64,000 bases of DNA, from IMG/VR virus record IMGVR_UViG_3300036795_000250, positions 62,001 to 126,000 of that record; one strand, given 5' to 3'. The number at the start of each line of letters is the position of its first letter. The stretch's first letter is position 1. Positions 1 to 8,110 of the stretch are shown in pieces. A program made the position numbers and the translations under genes. The notes under the pieces are model-generated. The model was not told the DNA's origin. It did no database searches and was given only the letters and a program-made list of their open reading frames with translations. Source of the DNA: a virus.

Positions 1-852
1 GACCATCAGATCGCGCAGGCAGCGGACCAGAGCCGTGGTGATCGTCTGTGGGTCGCCGGTCCGGTACAGTTGCTCATCGACCGCGCGCAGTGCGCTCACC
101 ACATCAGCGTCATACATCGCCGCTATCAGACCAGGGGCGAAGTCGTCCTCACCCAGCACCTCCAGGAACTGTTCCACGGTGCGGATGCCGACCCGGGTGA
201 CCTGGTCCAGCAGCATGACGGCATCCCGCATCCCACCATCGGCACGCTCAGCGATAAGGCGCAGCAATGGCTTCTCCGCGTCGAGGTTCTCCTGTGTACA
301 GATGTGAGCCAGCCTGTCTGTCATGTCGTGTACGGTCAGGCGCCGGAAGTTGAACGTCATGCAACGGCTCAGCACCGTATCTGGTATCCGCCGTAGCTCT
401 GTGGTGAGTAGAACGAAGACATTGTCGGGAGCGGGTTCTTCGAGCATATTGAGCAGTACGTTAAAGGCGTCCCGACGCAGAGACTGACATTCGTCGAGGA
501 TCACCACTCGCTTGCGCCCGTTGATGGTATAACGCACAGTCTCCCGGAGCGCCCGGATGTCGTCGACCAATCCGTTGGACGCACCATCGATTTCCAGCAC
601 GTCCAGCGATTTTCCCTGCAACACCGCCACACAGGACACGCAGGAGCCGCAGGGACCGGGCGTCATGTCGCAGTTGAGGGCCGCGCCGAGGATGCGAGCG
701 CTGGAGGTCTTGCCGAGGCCAGCGGCCCCTTCAAACACCATGGCCGCTGGGATGGATTCCTTGATAGCCATCTGGCGCAGGATCAATGACACTGATCGCT
801 GGCCCACTATCTCACCAAAGCCGGAAGGGCGATATTTGTTCGCCAACAACAT
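1..852 (-). CDS. dnaX: DNA polymerase III clamp loader gamma/tau-like ATPase (C-terminus outside window)
   Basis: This AAA+ subunit would load the sliding clamp onto primed DNA. The reading frame is open to the window edge, so only the first 284 residues are seen. Residues 42-49 (GAAGLGKT) are the Walker A loop. Cysteines 61, 68, 71 and 74 form the zinc module typical of gamma/tau. VVILDEC (116-122) is Walker B and LSRC (161-164) is the sensor 1/arginine-finger SRC motif. The ATG at 852 has a GGAG Shine-Dalgarno 12 nt upstream. Together with the delta, delta', clamp and alpha genes in this window it suggests an element-encoded Pol III holoenzyme. Whether a tau-like C-terminal extension exists cannot be seen. 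Confidence 0.9.
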   Translation of the reverse strand, partial: MLLANKYRPSGFGEIVGQRSVSLILRQMAIKESIPAAMVFEGAAGLGKTSSARILGAALNCDMTPGPCGSCVSCVAVLQGKSLDVLEIDGASNGLVDDIRALRETVRYTINGRKRVVILDECQSLRRDAFNVLLNMLEEPAPDNVFVLLTTELRRIPDTVLSRCMTFNFRRLTVHDMTDRLAHICTQENLDAEKPLLRLIAERADGGMRDAVMLLDQVTRVGIRTVEQFLEVLGEDDFAPGLIAAMYDADVVSALRAVDEQLYRTGDPQTITTALVRCLRDLMV

Positions 853-916
853 CGCGAGGCACGCTCCTTCAATCTGTCACCATCAGCCCGGCTCGCAAGC
901 TGGCTGCATCGTCACG

Positions 917-1486
917 TCACCAGTCGTGAGGTTGCGAACTGGTTCGCAGTTGCCGGTACTGCCGCACAGCACCAGCGCCGTCTTGGCAGAAGTCGATCCA
1001 TGGTTCGATCCTGAGCTGTGTGCCGACGAGCCAGAACCATTCTGCGCAGCCCGCAGCACGCACAGCAGACAGGAAGCTGCCGAAGCCATAGGCACCCACA
1101 GGTCCACGCCATGCTCGGGCTTGAGTCTGTTCGAAAAAGCCTTGCTGATATTCCAGAGCTAATGGTTGATGCTGGCTGGTCAGGTGCTGCTCGATGACCG
1201 CACATATCGGGGTGTAGCTTGACAGCAGCATCGCGTTCAGATCGTCAATCACAGCATCAGCGTGCGCAGCGCCGTCGTACCAGCCTTCCCCGAAGTTGGC
1301 AGGTTCATTGCGATAGACACCAATGAATGACAGTCCACTCGCGAGCCAGTCGTCAATCACGACGGCGTTCGCAGCGCGACCTGGCCGAGACACACCTACC
1401 GAGCCGAACACACCGGCATAGCCAGCAGCTTTTAGCTCTGCTCCACTAGAAAAGGTGTCGGCGTATGCGTAGCGGCCTAGCGACAC
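917..1486 (-). CDS. DUF1906 (Rv2525c-like) glycoside-hydrolase-like domain protein
   Basis: 189 aa. It opens with RYAYADTFSSG and runs through AGVFGSVGVSRPGR and FIGVYRN, the pattern of DUF1906 TIM-barrel proteins related to GH25 and found in actinobacteria and their phages. The usual role is carbohydrate or peptidoglycan binding or hydrolysis. No signal peptide is evident. The start is GTG with a GAGGTG Shine-Dalgarno about 5 nt upstream. It lies between the clamp loader and a cysteine-protease-like gene, so it may be a lysis or wall protein inserted in the replication operon. Catalytic activity is not established. Confidence 0.6.
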   Translation of the reverse strand: MSLGRYAYADTFSSGAELKAAGYAGVFGSVGVSRPGRAANAVVIDDWLASGLSFIGVYRNEPANFGEGWYDGAAHADAVIDDLNAMLLSSYTPICAVIEQHLTSQHQPLALEYQQGFFEQTQARAWRGPVGAYGFGSFLSAVRAAGCAEWFWLVGTQLRIEPWIDFCQDGAGAVRQYRQLRTSSQPHDW

Positions 1487-1553
1487 GCCGACACCTCACA
1501 GACCTCTAGCTCTGAAAGACACACCATCTCGAAACTGTTTCACCCGTGCGAGC

Positions 1554-2492
1554 TCAGAGCTTCTTAGCACGGATCCATGCAAGTGCTTCCTCAGCCAAGT
1601 GCGGCAGCCGAGTGAACCGATCGAGACGCTCGTGCCCCAGCCATGTACGTAGTGCCGCCGCAAAGGAGTGATCCGCTGACTGCGCCGCCGCAGTGAAGGG
1701 GTCTGGGTGCCCGGTGAGCGTGGTGTAGGCCGTTCCCAGTCCCACCAGATCCAGCCCGGATGGCGTGGTGCCGGCCGCGCTCAGCCACTCGGGCGTGATC
1801 GGCACCCAGACCTCGTCGACGTACTTGTGCCACCACGGCACGGAGATCTCTTCCACCGCGCCCCAGGTGACGCACCGGAAGTCGCTGCCGTCGTAGCCGA
1901 CGTGAATGCAGTGACCGCCGATGCTGGCAGCACCGTCCACCACGGTCCACGGCTGGTTGGCGTTGAACTGATCCATCGCCGACTCCGGGAAGGACACCCC
2001 GACCATCAGCGCACCGAAAACACGCAGCGCGGCTTGGACGTGGGTGAAGTCCTTGATCTGGGCGTAGGCCAGGATCTGATGGCCCGCGATGCCGGACTTC
2101 TGCCAATAGGCCAGAGCATCCGCGAGCACGGTGCCGTTGTCGGTAGGGTTGCTGCCGTCCGGCTGGGTCTGGGCCGGATCGAAACCGGTGACGGCGGAGT
2201 AGCCAGTGAGCAGTGCCGCCGCAGGAACTTCCAGCGTGACACCGGAAGCGTAGGTCGTCCAGGCTTCCAGCATGTGCCCGACGGCTGCCCAGACGCAGCA
2301 CCCGTACTGATCGTTGTTGTACATCGGCCACTGTGCCACCAGTGACGTCCAGTCCACGACCGTGCTGAGAGGTGTGGCGATAGGGGAAGCGGCGGACTCG
2401 GGATCAAGGAACTCGTCCAGAACTAGAGTGTCCCGGTTTGGGTCGTGCGGGCTCCTGCCCAATTTTCCGGCCTGCCTGAGCGAAGACGTCAT
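1554..2492 (-). CDS. Papain-like cysteine peptidase-like protein
   Basis: 312 aa from the ATG at 2492, which has GAGAGG 7 nt upstream; longer versions of the frame lack a ribosome site. A candidate nucleophile lies in YGCCVWAAVGHM and a candidate histidine in GGHCIHVGYD, followed by VTWGA, the order seen in papain-like (C1/C39-like) folds. The target is unknown; a role in wall or virion processing, or in host protein cleavage, would fit. The family call rests on motif order only. Confidence 0.45.
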   Translation of the reverse strand: MTSSLRQAGKLGRSPHDPNRDTLVLDEFLDPESAASPIATPLSTVVDWTSLVAQWPMYNNDQYGCCVWAAVGHMLEAWTTYASGVTLEVPAAALLTGYSAVTGFDPAQTQPDGSNPTDNGTVLADALAYWQKSGIAGHQILAYAQIKDFTHVQAALRVFGALMVGVSFPESAMDQFNANQPWTVVDGAASIGGHCIHVGYDGSDFRCVTWGAVEEISVPWWHKYVDEVWVPITPEWLSAAGTTPSGLDLVGLGTAYTTLTGHPDPFTAAAQSADHSFAAALRTWLGHERLDRFTRLPHLAEEALAWIRAKKL

Positions 2493-2627
2493 GGTCGAAC
2501 CTCTCGTCAGGAGGGTATCTGCTGAGACTAACCCGAAGCCTGGTCGTCGTCCATACGCCACGGACTGTCCACATCGTCCTCCAGCGGGACAACTACGGCC
2601 CTGGAACGCCGCAGCTCATGATGTTCC

Positions 2628-2837
2628 TTAACTGCCATGGTAGATCTGCTCCCAGTCGACAGTGGCCGCACAGGTCTTCATGCTCTGGCACCATTCCCAC
2701 GAGGTTTGAACGCGATGGGTGTCAGGGTCGACGATGGACGATGTGCCGGTACACAATTCGCACGGCCGTGGTGGGCATTGCGGAGCTGCAACCCCGTCAC
2801 CGTAGTTGATCGGGATGCCACGCTCGTCGGTCTCCAT
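2628..2837 (-). CDS. Small Cys-rich hypothetical protein
   Basis: 69 aa, not recognised. It contains a CPPRPCELC cluster and two later cysteines (EWCQ, KTCA), so it may bind zinc. The ATG start has AGGTCAAGG just upstream. It is co-directional with its neighbours. Confidence 0.55.
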   Translation of the reverse strand: METDERGIPINYGDGVAAPQCPPRPCELCTGTSSIVDPDTHRVQTSWEWCQSMKTCAATVDWEQIYHGS

Positions 2838-2874
2838 CTTCCTTGACCTCCCTATCTACTGTCTTCCAGGGACA

Positions 2875-3258
2875 TCAGATGCGCGCAGGCCAATGCCAGG
2901 TCCCGGCACCGTGCGCACGACAGTCGCACAGATCAGGATCGCTACCTACTGGTGTGCCGTCCTGCATTGCTGGGTCGTACCGCACGCCAGTGTTGAAGAA
3001 CAGCCCGGTCGGGTTCTCGACCTTCATCGCCAGGGCGTCGTCGAAGAACCACTCCTCGACCTCACGGATCGGTCGGCCTTCACTCCGATCGAATGAGGGT
3101 GGTTGTTTGATGGACACGGCAATCCACTGGCCTACCTCGGTGACGGTCGCGGCACGACACCGGGAGGTGAACGCTTGTGAGCCATCTGCTCGGATCGGCG
3201 AGCCATGAGAAACGTAATGGACGGCTCGCCCGACGGATGGATTTTGCTCGGTCATCAT
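2875..3258 (-). CDS. Conserved actinobacterial/phage hypothetical protein
   Basis: 127 aa. The features GRAVHYVSHG, CRAATVTEV, NPTGLFFNTGV and a C-terminal GTWHWP resemble a small protein common in Streptomyces and its phages, function unknown. The three-cysteine stretch LCDCRAHG could hold a metal. Either the first or second Met (MMTEQ) may be used. Confidence 0.6.
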   Translation of the reverse strand: MMTEQNPSVGRAVHYVSHGSPIRADGSQAFTSRCRAATVTEVGQWIAVSIKQPPSFDRSEGRPIREVEEWFFDDALAMKVENPTGLFFNTGVRYDPAMQDGTPVGSDPDLCDCRAHGAGTWHWPARI

Positions 3259-3276
3259 GGAACCTTTCGCTTCTCG

Positions 3277-3591
3277 CTATTGCTCTTGGTTGAGTTGGAC
3301 GGTTTTTCGCTTCCAGGACAGGAACTCCGCAGCATCGAACCGTTCGAGCATCGCGGCAAGAGTCGGCTCGATGGACACACCATGCGGGACAATCTCTATG
3401 GCGTAGTCGTCATCTGCCTCGCGGTCCTCAATCGTCACCGACGACTCGCCGGTAGACAGCGTCTCCATGGACAGGTTCCCGCCAGCCGCCTTGAGCGCGT
3501 CATACATCGGCGCACAGGTGTCGGGCACCTGAGCATAGGCAGGGACTCGTTGGCCGTCTGGTGGGCGGTACCACAGCAGTGAGACAATCAT
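3277..3591 (-). CDS. Hypothetical protein
   Basis: 104 aa from the ATG at 3591, preceded by GAGGTG; this start lies 6 nt past the stop of the upstream gene. The frame also allows a GTG at 3600. No domain recognised; the C-terminal half is acidic then basic. Confidence 0.5.
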   Translation of the reverse strand: MIVSLLWYRPPDGQRVPAYAQVPDTCAPMYDALKAAGGNLSMETLSTGESSVTIEDREADDDYAIEIVPHGVSIEPTLAAMLERFDAAEFLSWKRKTVQLNQEQ

Positions 3592-3596
3592 GAGGG

Positions 3597-3866
3597 TCAC
3601 CTCGTTCCTGGGATCAGAGCTCTCAGCAGGTTCTTCTTCAGTACCTGCTCATCCCACAGCTCGATCTGTCCCGGCACTACTTGCGAAGGGTTGAGCGCGT
3701 CGAATGAATATTGGTCGACTGAGCACTGGTCCACTTCCGGACCGTCCTTCCACCACACCACAAGCTTCAAACCAGCAAAGAGCGGGTGCGGCATCTGTCC
3801 TATGAAGACCCAGGTGCCAGTGTGGTTGGTGACACGGACGCCGGGTGTGAGATCAGAAACCTTCAT
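3597..3866 (-). CDS. Hypothetical protein
   Basis: 89 aa. A small beta-rich sequence (VRVTNHTGTWVFIG, LKLVVWWKDGPE) of unknown function. The start overlaps the stop of the Rad50 C-half gene as ATGA and has GGAGGAGAT directly upstream, so the two are probably translationally coupled. Confidence 0.6.
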   Translation of the reverse strand: MKVSDLTPGVRVTNHTGTWVFIGQMPHPLFAGLKLVVWWKDGPEVDQCSVDQYSFDALNPSQVVPGQIELWDEQVLKKNLLRALIPGTR

Positions 3867-4519
3867 ATCTCCTCCACCTGGGTAGTGCCGTCATCGCCAA
3901 GCGCGAACCGATAGCGTTTGTCAGCCACGTCAAGGAACTCATCCTGGTGACTGACCAGGATGATCTGGACCCCGCTCTTGTCGGTCAGGTCTCGTAGGAA
4001 TTCAGCCATCAACGGCACATACTCCTTACTTAAATGGGCGAATGGTTCGTCCAGCACCAACACCGAGTCCCGCCACGCAGGTTTGGAGAGCAGCAACACC
4101 ACCAGCCGAAGCAGGAATCCCACCACTGCGGCGAGTCCACCGCCTCGGGCCGCCATGATGTCGGTGTCGATGACCCGCCCGTCAGTCAGTGTGGAGCGCA
4201 CGATGAACTCCACGCTCGCCTGCTTGCCACGGTGGCTCGTGATGATGTGGAAGGACAGCTCATCGCCGAACACCGTGTGCAGTCCACGAGTGACGAGAGC
4301 CTCAATCTGCGCCTGCGCGGTTGCTTGCCGCTGCTCGCCAATCGTCGAGAGCACCGTCATGACGTGGTCGTAGCGATCGATCTCCGCTTGCAGCTTGACG
4401 ACCTCGCTCTGGATTTCCTTGCCGTGCGATGCCATGTGGCGCGCTTGCCCGGTGAGCTGGTCCAGTTCCCGTTGCATTGCCTGGATTCGGCTGATCAGCG
4501 GTCCTAGTTCGACATCCAT
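3863..4519 (-). CDS. SbcC/Rad50-like ATPase, C-terminal half (split subunit)
   Basis: 218 aa, only the C-terminal nucleotide-binding lobe of an SbcC/Rad50 protein. A short coiled coil (1-80) leads to a signature-like ARGGG (124-128), Walker B VLVLDEP (153-159) and the H-loop histidine (191). There is no Walker A and no zinc hook. The N-lobe with Walker A and a CxxC hook is a separate gene at 8111-9040; the two would assemble into one ATPase working with the Mre11-like nuclease at 6898-7911. The ATG follows the clamp gene's TAG with no gap. Confidence 0.8.
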   Translation of the reverse strand: MDVELGPLISRIQAMQRELDQLTGQARHMASHGKEIQSEVVKLQAEIDRYDHVMTVLSTIGEQRQATAQAQIEALVTRGLHTVFGDELSFHIITSHRGKQASVEFIVRSTLTDGRVIDTDIMAARGGGLAAVVGFLLRLVVLLLSKPAWRDSVLVLDEPFAHLSKEYVPLMAEFLRDLTDKSGVQIILVSHQDEFLDVADKRYRFALGDDGTTQVEEI

Positions 4520-5659
4520 CTATGTGATCCAGTCACTTGACATTTGTTGGATGACGCCGACCGTGCCCGCGTCGTCATCACGCAGCATCAGCGGAGCCTT
4601 CTTCGTCTTGCTGCTGTTGCCGAGCTTGAAGAGACAACTGACGCCGGACTGCGATTGCAGTAGCTCCACGAGGCGCAGGTGGTTCAGGATCAACTCTTGA
4701 TCCTTGCTGTCCCACACCACCGTCAGCGCCTCCTGCGCGCTGTTGCCCTGCTTGTCGGACGAGCTGATCGTCAGCGTGCCGGGTGTGAGCGCCAGGCGCA
4801 CCGCGCTGGTCTCGGGATCGGCATTCACTCGTACCCGTTTGATCGCATCGATCAACTCCTGGCGGCCCAACTCCAATGGGTACCTGTTCTCTAACGCCGG
4901 GCGTAGCAACAGATGCTCGACGTCCGGGAAGCGGGTCATCAGCTTCCTGAGGACGAAGACATCAGCGCCGATCCGGAAGGCGCAGTGGCGTTCGCCGGTT
5001 CCGATTTCTAGCTCGGTAGACTCACTGCTCCGCAGCAACTTGCTCAGGTCATCGACCGCGTTGGCCGGGATCTGGAGCGAGAGCGGGAACTCCAGGACGC
5101 TCGCTTGCTGGAACCGCAGACCGTCGCACGCGGTCAGCCGACTATGGGCAATGTCGATCATCATCAGCGCGATGCGCTCGATGTTCTTGCTCACCGCCCC
5201 GCGCACCGAGGCAAGAGCGGTCAGGAAGCGCGCTCGGTCGGTGGTCGCCCAGACCATGGTGTCCAGGTCCGGCAGCGGTGGGTAGTCACGTTCCTGGGTA
5301 AGCCGCACCGTCCAGCGGGCCCGGCCGATGCGGATCTGCGCGGTGCTGTCGGCCACCTCGATCTCCACGGTGCCGGCCCGCGCCCCGGCCGAGCGCATGA
5401 TCTCCATCATCCGCTTGGCGGGCACCAGCACCGTGCCACCGTGGCTGACCTCGGCCACCGTGGTCGACACGAGCATGGATTGCTCCAGGTTGCTGGCGAG
5501 CACCTGCACCTGGTTCGCAGATCGCTCGGTGCTGCCAGCTGTCAGTTGGAAGTTCTTCAACACCGGCAGCAGTTCCTTGGTCGTCACGACCACGAACGCC
5601 TTTTCCAGGAGGGCATGCAGCGCCCCACTGTCAGCGCAGAAGAACAGGTCGGTGCTCAT
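4520..5659 (-). CDS. dnaN: DNA polymerase III beta sliding clamp
   Basis: 379 aa, the normal length of a bacterial beta clamp, which forms a dimeric ring that tethers polymerase to DNA. Recognisable family features are LLPVLKNF near residue 30, SHGGTVLVPAKRMMEI and a TQERDYPPLPD-type loop near 120. The gene lies between the two halves of the split Rad50 and overlaps the upstream gene by ATGA. Partners in the window are DnaE (with a QFDLFG clamp-binding motif) and the clamp loader subunits. Confidence 0.88.
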   Translation of the reverse strand: MSTDLFFCADSGALHALLEKAFVVVTTKELLPVLKNFQLTAGSTERSANQVQVLASNLEQSMLVSTTVAEVSHGGTVLVPAKRMMEIMRSAGARAGTVEIEVADSTAQIRIGRARWTVRLTQERDYPPLPDLDTMVWATTDRARFLTALASVRGAVSKNIERIALMMIDIAHSRLTACDGLRFQQASVLEFPLSLQIPANAVDDLSKLLRSSESTELEIGTGERHCAFRIGADVFVLRKLMTRFPDVEHLLLRPALENRYPLELGRQELIDAIKRVRVNADPETSAVRLALTPGTLTISSSDKQGNSAQEALTVVWDSKDQELILNHLRLVELLQSQSGVSCLFKLGNSSKTKKAPLMLRDDDAGTVGVIQQMSSDWIT

Positions 5660-5898
5660 GCGCCCAACGCTGCCTGGAGCTGTTGCACCTGCGCGGCCAG
5701 ATCTGCCTTCAGGCTTGTGAGCAGAGTGAGCCCCTCGTCGATCGTGGTGACGCCAAACTCACGAGCGAGCGCCGCCGTCGACTCTCGCACCGTGGCGATG
5801 GCGGCATCTCGTTGATGCTGTGCCTTGGCCTGTTCTCGCTGCGCCGCCCCGATCCGTTCTTTGATCTGGCGTATCTGGTCGTCCAGAGTGTCGGTCAT
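5656..5898 (-). CDS. Small coiled-coil protein
   Basis: 80 aa from the ATG at 5898, which has GAGG 6 nt upstream. Residues 5-35 and 55-78 are helical and rich in Q, A, E and K (DQIRQIKERIGAAQREQAK), predicting a coiled coil. It overlaps the clamp gene by ATGA. It could be a linker or accessory of the split SbcC complex, whose halves have short coils; that is inference from position. Confidence 0.6.
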   Translation of the reverse strand: MTDTLDDQIRQIKERIGAAQREQAKAQHQRDAAIATVRESTAALAREFGVTTIDEGLTLLTSLKADLAAQVQQLQAALGA

Positions 5899-5906
5899 GT
5901 CGTGCC

Positions 5907-6068
5907 TCACATCTCGCAGTCTTGGACTGCGATGACAAGATCCTGGGTGTCCTCGGTGCCTTCCTCGGCACTCGCCAGCCAAAACAGCACTGTGGACACT
6001 GGCTGGTTGACGTCCTCCTGTTTCACACCATGCCGGTCGCTGAAGATGATGGTGTAGAGGCCGCTCAC
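5907..6068 (-). CDS. Small hypothetical protein
   Basis: 53 aa, too short for most gene finders. It starts with GTG overlapping the nuclease stop (GTGA) and ends 8 nt before the next start, so it fills the gap exactly. The product begins SGLYTIIFSDRHG and is acidic (EEGTEDTQD). No known domain; support comes from its fit in the operon. Confidence 0.55.
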   Translation of the reverse strand: MSGLYTIIFSDRHGVKQEDVNQPVSTVLFWLASAEEGTEDTQDLVIAVQDCEM

Positions 6069-6898
6069 AGGAGATCTCCGTTCCCGACTAGCGAGGTGGG
6101 TAGCTTGCCGTTGACTGGTTTAAATTTTATGCAGGCATGGTGCACTGGACAGTAGGTGCACCCGGACGTGCCTTGCTTCGGTTCAAAGTCTTGTTGCCAG
6201 ACATCGGTGGCGAATCGGCAGATCCGTGACCACAGTTGTGCCCGGTCGTCATCGGAGATGGTGAAGCCGAGGACCTGTTCGGTACACATGGGCTGGATGA
6301 GCCCGGTCATGTGTGCGTAGTCGCCGAACATCGCGGACAGCGCCAGATCGTAGAACACCAGCTGCGCCATCGTTTTACGCCAGTAGCTCTCGTTGCGGGT
6401 CGCTTTCAGATCCCAGATTCCCCAGTGCCCCTGTGCATTGCGGGTCAGCAGGTCCATCTCGCCCCGAAGATGGATGCAGGTCGGCTCACCCGTCAGCGAC
6501 GGGATCTGCACCGGCACCGTGAATCGCTTGGCCGGCTCATAGTCGTAGGCCAGGACCAGTCTGCGTAGGATCGGCTCCAGCCGACGCACGAGTTCCGTGC
6601 AGAACTCACGAAGCTCACTGCGGTCGCTGCGCGACTTCCACCGGACCACACCATCTCCGGTCTCCAGCGACTCTTTCTCACACGAGACGATGAAGTCATC
6701 GACCATCGTGATCATCGCGCCAGGGGTCTGCTCCGGCTCCATCAGCCACGCGCGCATGATCCGATCGGCTACGGTGCCGTGGAAGAAGGGGCGCACGTCT
6801 TTGGACGGGTTCCGATGCCCGGTCCTGAACAGCATGCCTTGTTGCTTGCAGAACTCGTGTGCTTGCAGGCTGCTCCACGAGATCGAAAGAGGTTCCAT
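6065..6898 (-). CDS. RecB/Cas4-like PD-(D/E)XK exonuclease with putative Fe-S cluster
   Basis: 277 aa. The nuclease core is visible as H40, GEMD (146-149), WDLK (162-165) and the QLVFY helix (179-183), matching motifs of the RecB/Cas4 family. Cys17 with Cys247, Cys250 and Cys256 can hold a 4Fe-4S cluster as in Cas4 and AddB. It probably resects DNA ends. The start overlaps the SbcD stop (TGATG). Being between SbcD and the clamp, it likely works in recombination-dependent replication; no CRISPR genes are nearby. Confidence 0.8.
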   Translation of the reverse strand: MEPLSISWSSLQAHEFCKQQGMLFRTGHRNPSKDVRPFFHGTVADRIMRAWLMEPEQTPGAMITMVDDFIVSCEKESLETGDGVVRWKSRSDRSELREFCTELVRRLEPILRRLVLAYDYEPAKRFTVPVQIPSLTGEPTCIHLRGEMDLLTRNAQGHWGIWDLKATRNESYWRKTMAQLVFYDLALSAMFGDYAHMTGLIQPMCTEQVLGFTISDDDRAQLWSRICRFATDVWQQDFEPKQGTSGCTYCPVHHACIKFKPVNGKLPTSLVGNGDLL

Positions 6899-7911
6899 CA
6901 CGCTGCCCCGTGTAATAGCTCCATGATGAGCTGCTCGGTCTCATGTCCCAGTTGCAACGAGCGGACGTGCTCCATCACAGACTCGATGCTGGTGATCTCG
7001 ATGGTTGCTTCACCGATCGACGCCAAGAACTGGTCCAGATCGACCTGGGTTTGTTTCTTCTGTGCTGCCTCGGTCAGCTTGAACACCTCATCGATGGGTT
7101 TCGCGTCCAGCGGGACACGGGTAAACCGCCCGGCCACTGTGTCCCACTCGGTAGCGACGATCTCCCGAGTCAGGTTGTATTCGTGCAGGCTGCCCCGGGA
7201 CAGAGCGCCGTTATTGCAGTACCGAACACCGTTGACGACAAACTCGCCCGCAGGCTCATGGATGTGTCCGTAGTAGACCGCGCCTTGGTTACCCATGAGG
7301 TCGGCGAAGACGTCGGTCGGGAAGTGTTCGAACTCCAGTTCCGTACCGGGTCGGTAAAACGGCGCATGGGTGACGATGAGCGCGGGAGCCGAGCCGTCCC
7401 ACCGAGTACGCCAATCGTCCAGCGCGCTTGTGATGACACCGCGCGCGTACGCAGACGGAGTGCCGTCCGAGGCGCGGTCGTTCCAGATCTGGAGCCAGGG
7501 GATGCCGAAGATCGGCAGCTCGACCTCGGTGCGGGCGGCGGGGACGGCAGACCACCCCAGCAAAGGACGTGCGCAGGTCCGCAGCAGCACACCTAAGGGC
7601 TGGCTGTCCAGGACGCTCTCGCTACGGTCATGGGCCATATCGTGATTGCCCATGACGATGTAAAAAGGGCATGGGTAGTCGCTGATCAGTTCGATCGATC
7701 GCTGTATGAGCCGATGGCTGGTGCGGGCCGGGATCTTGGAGTGGAAGAAGTCGCCCGCCTGCACCACGGCCGCGTAATTCCGGCTCCGCGCGAGGTCGAC
7801 GGTTTGCCGCAGCAGAGCGAACAGATCATCGAGGTAGGTGTCCGTGCAGGAAGATGGTGGCCGGTCGGCCAAGTGCAGGTCACCGAGCAACAGAACCGTG
7901 CTCATCCTCAC
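6898..7911 (-). CDS. sbcD: SbcD/Mre11-like DNA repair phosphoesterase
   Basis: 337 aa metallophosphoesterase carrying GDLHL (10-14), GDFFH (53-57), GNHD (88-91), THAPF (181-185) and GHIHE (215-219). These bind two manganese ions in Mre11-type nucleases that open hairpins and trim DNA ends. The capping region is short. A GTG at 7911 or the ATG at 7905 may be the start. It overlaps the small gene 7880-8110 by about 30 nt. Partners are the two Rad50 halves on either side. Confidence 0.9.
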   Translation of the reverse strand: MRMSTVLLLGDLHLADRPPSSCTDTYLDDLFALLRQTVDLARSRNYAAVVQAGDFFHSKIPARTSHRLIQRSIELISDYPCPFYIVMGNHDMAHDRSESVLDSQPLGVLLRTCARPLLGWSAVPAARTEVELPIFGIPWLQIWNDRASDGTPSAYARGVITSALDDWRTRWDGSAPALIVTHAPFYRPGTELEFEHFPTDVFADLMGNQGAVYYGHIHEPAGEFVVNGVRYCNNGALSRGSLHEYNLTREIVATEWDTVAGRFTRVPLDAKPIDEVFKLTEAAQKKQTQVDLDQFLASIGEATIEITSIESVMEHVRSLQLGHETEQLIMELLHGAA

Positions 7912-8110
7912 CGTCCTCGATCTTGCGTTCCCAGATGACGTAGCGGTCGCAACCCCAGCACTTCACCTGGTGATAACCTCTCGCCAACATGTCCGCAGCC
8001 CAGGTATTCCAGACGTCAACATGTTTGGGTATGTGCGGATGATGCTGACTCCCATTAGGACACGCCGCTATCTGCTTCTTGGTGGCCTTGTACCGACCTT
8101 CGTTAGTCAT
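7880..8110 (-). CDS. Small zinc-binding hypothetical protein
   Basis: 76 aa. CWGCDRY plus an upstream CPNGSQHH cluster suggest one zinc site. The ATG directly follows the Rad50 N-half stop (TAG ATG), and the end overlaps sbcD. Unknown function, presumably co-translated with the SbcCD genes. Confidence 0.6.
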   Translation of the reverse strand: MTNEGRYKATKKQIAACPNGSQHHPHIPKHVDVWNTWAADMLARGYHQVKCWGCDRYVIWERKIEDGEDEHGSVAR